Shown piece by piece: positions 32,506 through 32,528 of a DNA stretch of 32,528 nt; the stretch's first letter is position 1, and every line of letters begins with the position of its first letter. The DNA is from an uncultured Gammaproteobacteria bacterium (GTDB lineage: Bacteria > Pseudomonadota > Gammaproteobacteria > Pseudomonadales > Pseudohongiellaceae): positions 1 to 32,528 of the forward strand of contig CAJXIY010000028.1 of the NCBI GenBank assembly GCA_913054495.1, in the 5' to 3' direction. A model generated the notes under the pieces. The model was not told where the DNA came from and did not search any database. It saw nothing but the letters and a program-made list of their open reading frames with translations. Position numbers and translations under genes: made by a program.

Positions 32506-32528
32506 TTAGAGTTTTCCAGTGCTTCGTG

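Noticed and set aside
1..32528. CRISPR arrays, tRNA or rRNA genes, intact IS elements
   Set aside because: I saw no regularly spaced repeats, cloverleaf-like sequences, rRNA motifs or transposase frames when reading both strands.

Overview
The window reads as a piece of a free-living, aerobic Gram-negative chromosome, most likely a (marine) gammaproteobacterium. The basis is the many Sec, Tat and lipoprotein signals, the Na+/malonate carrier MadLM, the LolD/MacB-like exporter, c-type cytochromes and quinoproteins. This placement is inferred from gene content; I ran no database search. I see no rRNA, tRNA, CRISPR array, phage gene or intact transposase. Several genes appear to use TTG or GTG starts.

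Layout. (1) 110-4425, minus: a four-gene exporter operon (periplasmic adaptor, ATPase, two FtsX-type permeases). (2) 4724-8235, minus: a fused PyrD-PyrK dihydroorotate dehydrogenase, a small membrane protein, a GOB-like subclass B3 metallo-beta-lactamase homologue and a secreted lipocalin-like protein. (3) 8294-11045, minus: a malonate module, with an ACSF3/MatB-like malonyl-CoA synthetase plus MadM and MadL; two inverted copies of a hairpin repeat bracket madML. (4) 11248-14686, plus: a secreted PQQ alcohol dehydrogenase with a lanthanide-type D-x-D motif, its dihaem cytochrome c, then an MscS channel. (5) 14725-15723: a DUF3667 membrane protein.

(6) 16159-23413, minus: a carbohydrate island. 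It holds a DUF1080 (3-keto-glycoside hydrolase type) protein, a gluconate-dehydrogenase-subunit-3-like Tat protein, an Fe-S GMC dehydrogenase, a Tat-exported sugar isomerase/epimerase-type TIM barrel, a Gfo/Idh/MocA oxidoreductase and a sulfatase. Together they suggest oxidation of sugars or glycosides at C3, followed by cleavage of the 3-keto product, largely in the periplasm. Three copies of an unusual repeat lie between these genes. Each has a near-constant GNRA-hairpin core, but each core sits inside a long stem whose arms differ at every locus.

(7) 23575-24999: an M48 lipoprotein protease and a small secreted Tyr/Gly/Arg-rich protein. (8) 25182-27494, minus: a compact operon of VOC, MOSC, four-helix membrane and PqqB-like MBL proteins. 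(9) 27570-32324, minus: a CHRD protein followed by two tandem 703-residue lipoprotein quinohaemoproteins in which the usual PQQ-site Glu, Asn and vicinal Cys pair appear replaced.

The strongest leads are the repeat family with locus-specific arms, the 3-keto-glycoside island and the divergent twin quinohaemoproteins.
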